Source: Drosophila miranda
Lineage: Eukaryota; Arthropoda; Insecta; Diptera; Drosophilidae
Assembly: GCF_003369915.1 (NCBI RefSeq)
Contig: NC_046673.1
Span: 18,343,718-18,407,717 of the forward strand
DNA length: 64,000 nt
Direction of reading: 5' to 3'
Position 1 is the first letter of the stretch. Every line of letters begins with the position of its first letter. The position numbers were made by a program, and so were the translations under genes. Shown here in pieces: positions 60,962-64,000 of this stretch. The notes beneath the pieces are model-generated. The model worked only from the letters and a program-made list of their open reading frames with translations. It did not search any database and was not told where the DNA came from.

Positions 60962-62230
60962 GGTTCGCTCGATCTGTGGTTCTTCTCACACACTATCGTG
61001 GTTTTTTGCTGTGGGATTGGATAGATGGGAAAACCCGTTAGGTGGTTGGTTAGTCGCTTCAGCGAAAGTTTTGCAACAGACTTTGGTCGCGTAACGTCCC
61101 GCGTCTTGCCTACAGCCAAAGTCCGTAGCGCGGGGCGGGTGTCAAGCGTATGCACTGAACCCGCTGGCAAGCAGTGCGACAATTCCAGCTCTGGAAATCT
61201 ACTTACACTTGCAATAATCGATCCCTCTCGCTCACACAAACACAGTGACGCTCAGCTGGCGTGGATACGCTTACGATAGACCCCAAAAACAGCGGAGAAA
61301 CAACAACCGTTGACTGGGCAAGGCCAGAGAAGACTGAACGGCGGCATCACCGTCACCACAGCGAAGAAAGCTGCCAAGCAGTCCAAAGTCGGAGAGTGGA
61401 GAGAGAGAGAGACCAGAAGACCACTAGCAGCAGCAGCAGCGGAGCGATAAGTGCAAAGGCCCTGAAAGAGAGCGGAGTGCCACCTCTCAGAGAGGAGAAC
61501 AGTAAGCAGTGCTTCTTGGGCGTTGCATTCTTTCTATTCTTTATGATAAACACAGATGCAGATTACTATATGCAAAGCAAACAAGTGGCTGGCTTTTGTT
61601 GTTGTTGCTCCTGGCTATCGATTGGTGTCCGATTGCGATTCCGATGACTAAGTTGGAGTGGAACAATCACGCGATCAATTAGCACATTTGCGGCATATGT
61701 GGAATTACAAAGTTTACTGGCGATAGGCAAATACGTGGGGGTGAACTATGAACGCTTGCCGGGTTTAGCAAACTGTAAATTACCCAAAAGGTAAAAGTAT
61801 CAAGTCAAGGGGCGGATATCAATCAATCAGTCATCGAAAGACTCTCCTCTGCAGACGACGAGAACCAATGCATTCGTGTTCCAGGGGCATACTTTCGGGC
61901 GATTCAACCAGAGCGGAAGAGAGAGAACCCGCTAAGCGGAGAGTTTTTCTTTTGTTTTACTAAACACAATCATTGTACATCATAATCTTACACACACTTG
62001 GGACTACCAATGGGGGTGGGGTCTTGGATTTGGGCTTGGGTTTGGGTTTGGTTCAAACATGAATCATGATCATCATACATTAGATAAAGCTACGGCTTAG
62101 GGGCGGACACTTACGCCTAGGGTCGCTTGGACCACTTAATAATGTATACATAGTACGAGTAGCACAGTTTGTTTTTCTTAGCTAACAGCCGCGAAACGTA
62201 TCAGGAGAGGCGACGGGTTCCACTTTCCCG
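60962..62230 (-). other. 5' UTR of the first THEM6-like gene and 3' flank of the second
   Basis: The proximal part (to about 61300) holds the inferred non-coding exon and 5' UTR intron of the downstream gene. The remainder (to 62230) should be the 3' UTR of the upstream paralogue and intergenic DNA. No other coding frame is supported. Confidence 0.45.
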
Positions 62231-63196
62231 TCAGCAGCCGCTGCGTAGATTCTTGCTGGACATGTCATTGTACTCGATCCACTTGGACAGATCCGGCGGC
62301 AGCGATGGCTTTAGCTTTGCGCAGTGCCCCAGCGCCGTCACCGTCGCTGTTGGTGTTGTCGCCGCTGCCGCTGCCGCTGCCGCTGCTGCATGTCCGTTCT
62401 CCGCCAGAGAGGATTGGTCCATCGCGGGATTGCTGATACCCCCGGCTGCGCCCATCGGCTGCAGGCTAGCCCCAGAAACGGGGGCCACGTGCCGTTCCCG
62501 TTCCGTTGGCCGGAAGTGGTCCGAGGCCGTCCGCGGCAGTAGCTCTGCCATCACCGCATCCATGGACACGTCAATGACGCGCTGCCGACAAATGGCTATG
62601 CAGTGCACAAACTTGTCCGAGGGCCGCAAGAAACGGTGCTCCATGAACAGCGACTGGTCATCCCAGTACACGATCTGCAGGCGAGATCCCAGAGAAAGGG
62701 CTTAGAGAATGCCACAGGTGGGGGGGGGGGGGGGGGGGGGAGCCGACACACTCACCCTGGAGACGATTTTGAAGCGATGAAAGGGTCGTATGAAACGACG
62801 ATAACGTATGGTGGCCGCTCCCTGGAACACGGATCCCCCCATGCCCGTAATGGTGCGATACAGACTGCTCCGCTCGTAGAAGTCCACGCGGGCAAAGTCA
62901 AGCTCCCGGAAGTAGCGGGCATTGTTCATGTGGTACAGCAGCGTGTCCACATCGTTGGTGAGGCATAGACCTGGTGAGGGTCCGAGACTAACCGATTAGT
63001 GCACCCAAAACGGGTAAGACTGGGACTCCCACTCACCGTTCACCGTGGTGGCGTCCAGTATGTGGCAGCGTCGCTTCACAAAACGCGCCAGCACCACACA
63101 AACGCACATGCGCAGGAAGTAGTGCAGCTCGAGCAGTCCATAGAGGACCACGATGACCAGGAGGCAGCTCAGCGCCAGGTAGCACAGCTGCTCCAT
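62231..63196 (-). CDS. THEM6-like hot-dog protein, paralogue with Ala-rich insert
   Basis: Three minus-strand coding exons: 63196-63037, 62970-62756 and 62674-62231, total 272 residues, introns 66 and 81 bp, phases consistent. The N-terminal anchor is MEQLCYLALSCLLVIVVLYG. The hot-dog core has LTNDVDTLLYHMNNARYF, then RELDFARVDFYERS, GAATIRYRRFIRPFHRFKIV and IVYWDDQSLFMEHRFLRPSD. It aligns through the whole core with the neighbouring 193-residue protein. It differs by an extra low-complexity stretch near the C-terminus (NGHAAAAAAAAA, then TTPTATVTA) before a conserved-looking end (LPPDLSKWIEYNDMSSKNL; the paralogue has [19 protein letters not shown]). Tandem duplicates within one locus. The second intron contains a 21-base G run on the + strand. 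Confidence 0.92.
62720..62740. repeat. Poly-G tract, 21 bases, inside an 81-bp intron
   Basis: The run is C-rich on the coding (minus) strand and sits near the 3' splice site of intron 2 of the THEM6-like paralogue. It could act as an extended pyrimidine tract. Length may be inaccurate. Confidence 0.85.
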
Positions 63197-64000
63197 GGCT
63201 CGAGCAGATGCTGCTGGATGGATGGAGGTGACTCGACTCTCTGTGGCTGGTGCGGTGGCCTGTGGCTGTGGCCCTGACGTAGACGGTATGCGTTGGGCGC
63301 GTTGGGCGGTGGGCTGGGTGCGTGCGGGCCCGGGGCCTTGGTGCTAGAACAGTTCCGGTAACTAAAAAAGGAATGCGGTGGAGAGAGAACGAATACCAAT
63401 CAAAATGGGAATCTAATTAGAGGAGACGGATGTAGGAGGAAACCAGTCAAGTGCCTTTTGTGCTGTGGGGGGGATTGCGGGTTTTCTTTCTTGGAATGGG
63501 CGGGGGGGAGGTTGTTGCTGGTTTGTGTCCTGGCTACGCTACAGCCACACAAAAATTAGGTCATTTCTTCCGCCGAACACATCTCTCGAAACCCGGGACC
63601 CTCATCAGGTGATTGAAGGGAAGGATTGATTGGATGGCACGGACACACACGGGCACTCGGGCACAGGGGCGCACGGGCGCACGGTCCTGTGTGCAGGACA
63701 ACCGACAACCCCCAATTTTCTTGGGGACAGCTGCTGGAATAACGATATTTCCTATATGTTTTCCTATCTGTTCGTTGGCCACAACAGGAAAAACCGCCGC
63801 CCGGAACTCACCAGCAAACTAAGAAACACAAAAAAAAAAACCAAAAACGAAACAAAAAAAAGCCAATATATATTATTTAAACGACACCAGGAGGAAAACA
63901 CAACAATTGCTATAAAGCCAAACGACGCGCCTACCACAGCGACAACAAGCGCACTGAAACTTACAAACGTTTTTTTTTGTAGTTTTTTTTTTTGGCCAAA
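63197..64000 (-). other. 5' UTR/promoter side of the second THEM6-like gene
   Basis: No coding frame supported. Near 63957 the minus strand reads TTTCAGTGCGC, an initiator-like sequence, so the transcription start may lie at the window edge. Poly-A/T tracts occupy 63829-63860 and 63970-63995. Confidence 0.3.

Overview
This window is fly nuclear DNA, most likely from a Drosophila of the obscura group. The evidence is short GT-AG introns, Drosophila core-promoter motifs (DRE TATCGATA; Ohler motif 1), a DINE-1/INE-1 Helentron of the obscura type, and gene content. MCTS1, a harmonin-like PDZ gene, Tsp5D and two THEM6-like genes point to the X chromosome (Muller element A), around melanogaster bands 5C-5D. 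That placement rests on remembered gene positions, not on a search.

Layout. 1-9.6 kb: no gene I can support, only microsatellites. 10.2-11.2 kb (-): a two-exon gene with a weak NTF2-like N-terminus. 11.4-12.6 kb: two repeat remnants, one holding a tiny zinc-finger ORF. 12.7-13.4 kb (+): MCTS1 in four exons. 13.9 kb (+): a 71-codon ORF of unknown function. 15.4-24.0 kb (+): a seven-exon, 2094-residue BIG3/ARFGEF3-like protein with a DINE-1 copy in intron 1 and a roughly 1.9 kb 3' UTR. 26.17-32.5 kb: two inverted arrays of a 317/319-bp satellite around a 0.54 kb spacer. 32.5-33.3 kb: a gene fragment and dispersed repeat copies ending in a DRE. 33.3-46.7 kb (+): putative 5' exon, long first intron and seven coding exons of a harmonin (USH1C) orthologue. 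48.0-48.5 kb (+): an intronless MAPR (cytochrome b5-like) gene. 50.7-51.7 kb (+): a four-exon small secreted protein. 52.8-54.7 kb (-): Tsp5D, convergent with the secreted-protein gene and with a likely far upstream 5' exon near 58.3 kb. 60.4-63.2 kb (-): two tandem THEM6-like hot-dog genes.

The genes are independent eukaryotic units, not an operon. MCTS1 acts in translation re-initiation, the BIG3-like protein in Golgi/secretory regulation, and harmonin and the tetraspanin in membrane scaffolding. The most unusual structure is the inverted satellite locus. Its arms belong to two length classes, 317 bp and 319 bp, that meet near the centre. It could be a Foldback-like element, an X-linked euchromatic satellite block, or a hairpin-RNA (endo-siRNA) source. 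Exon structures below were assembled by eye from GT-AG signals, reading phase and protein continuity.
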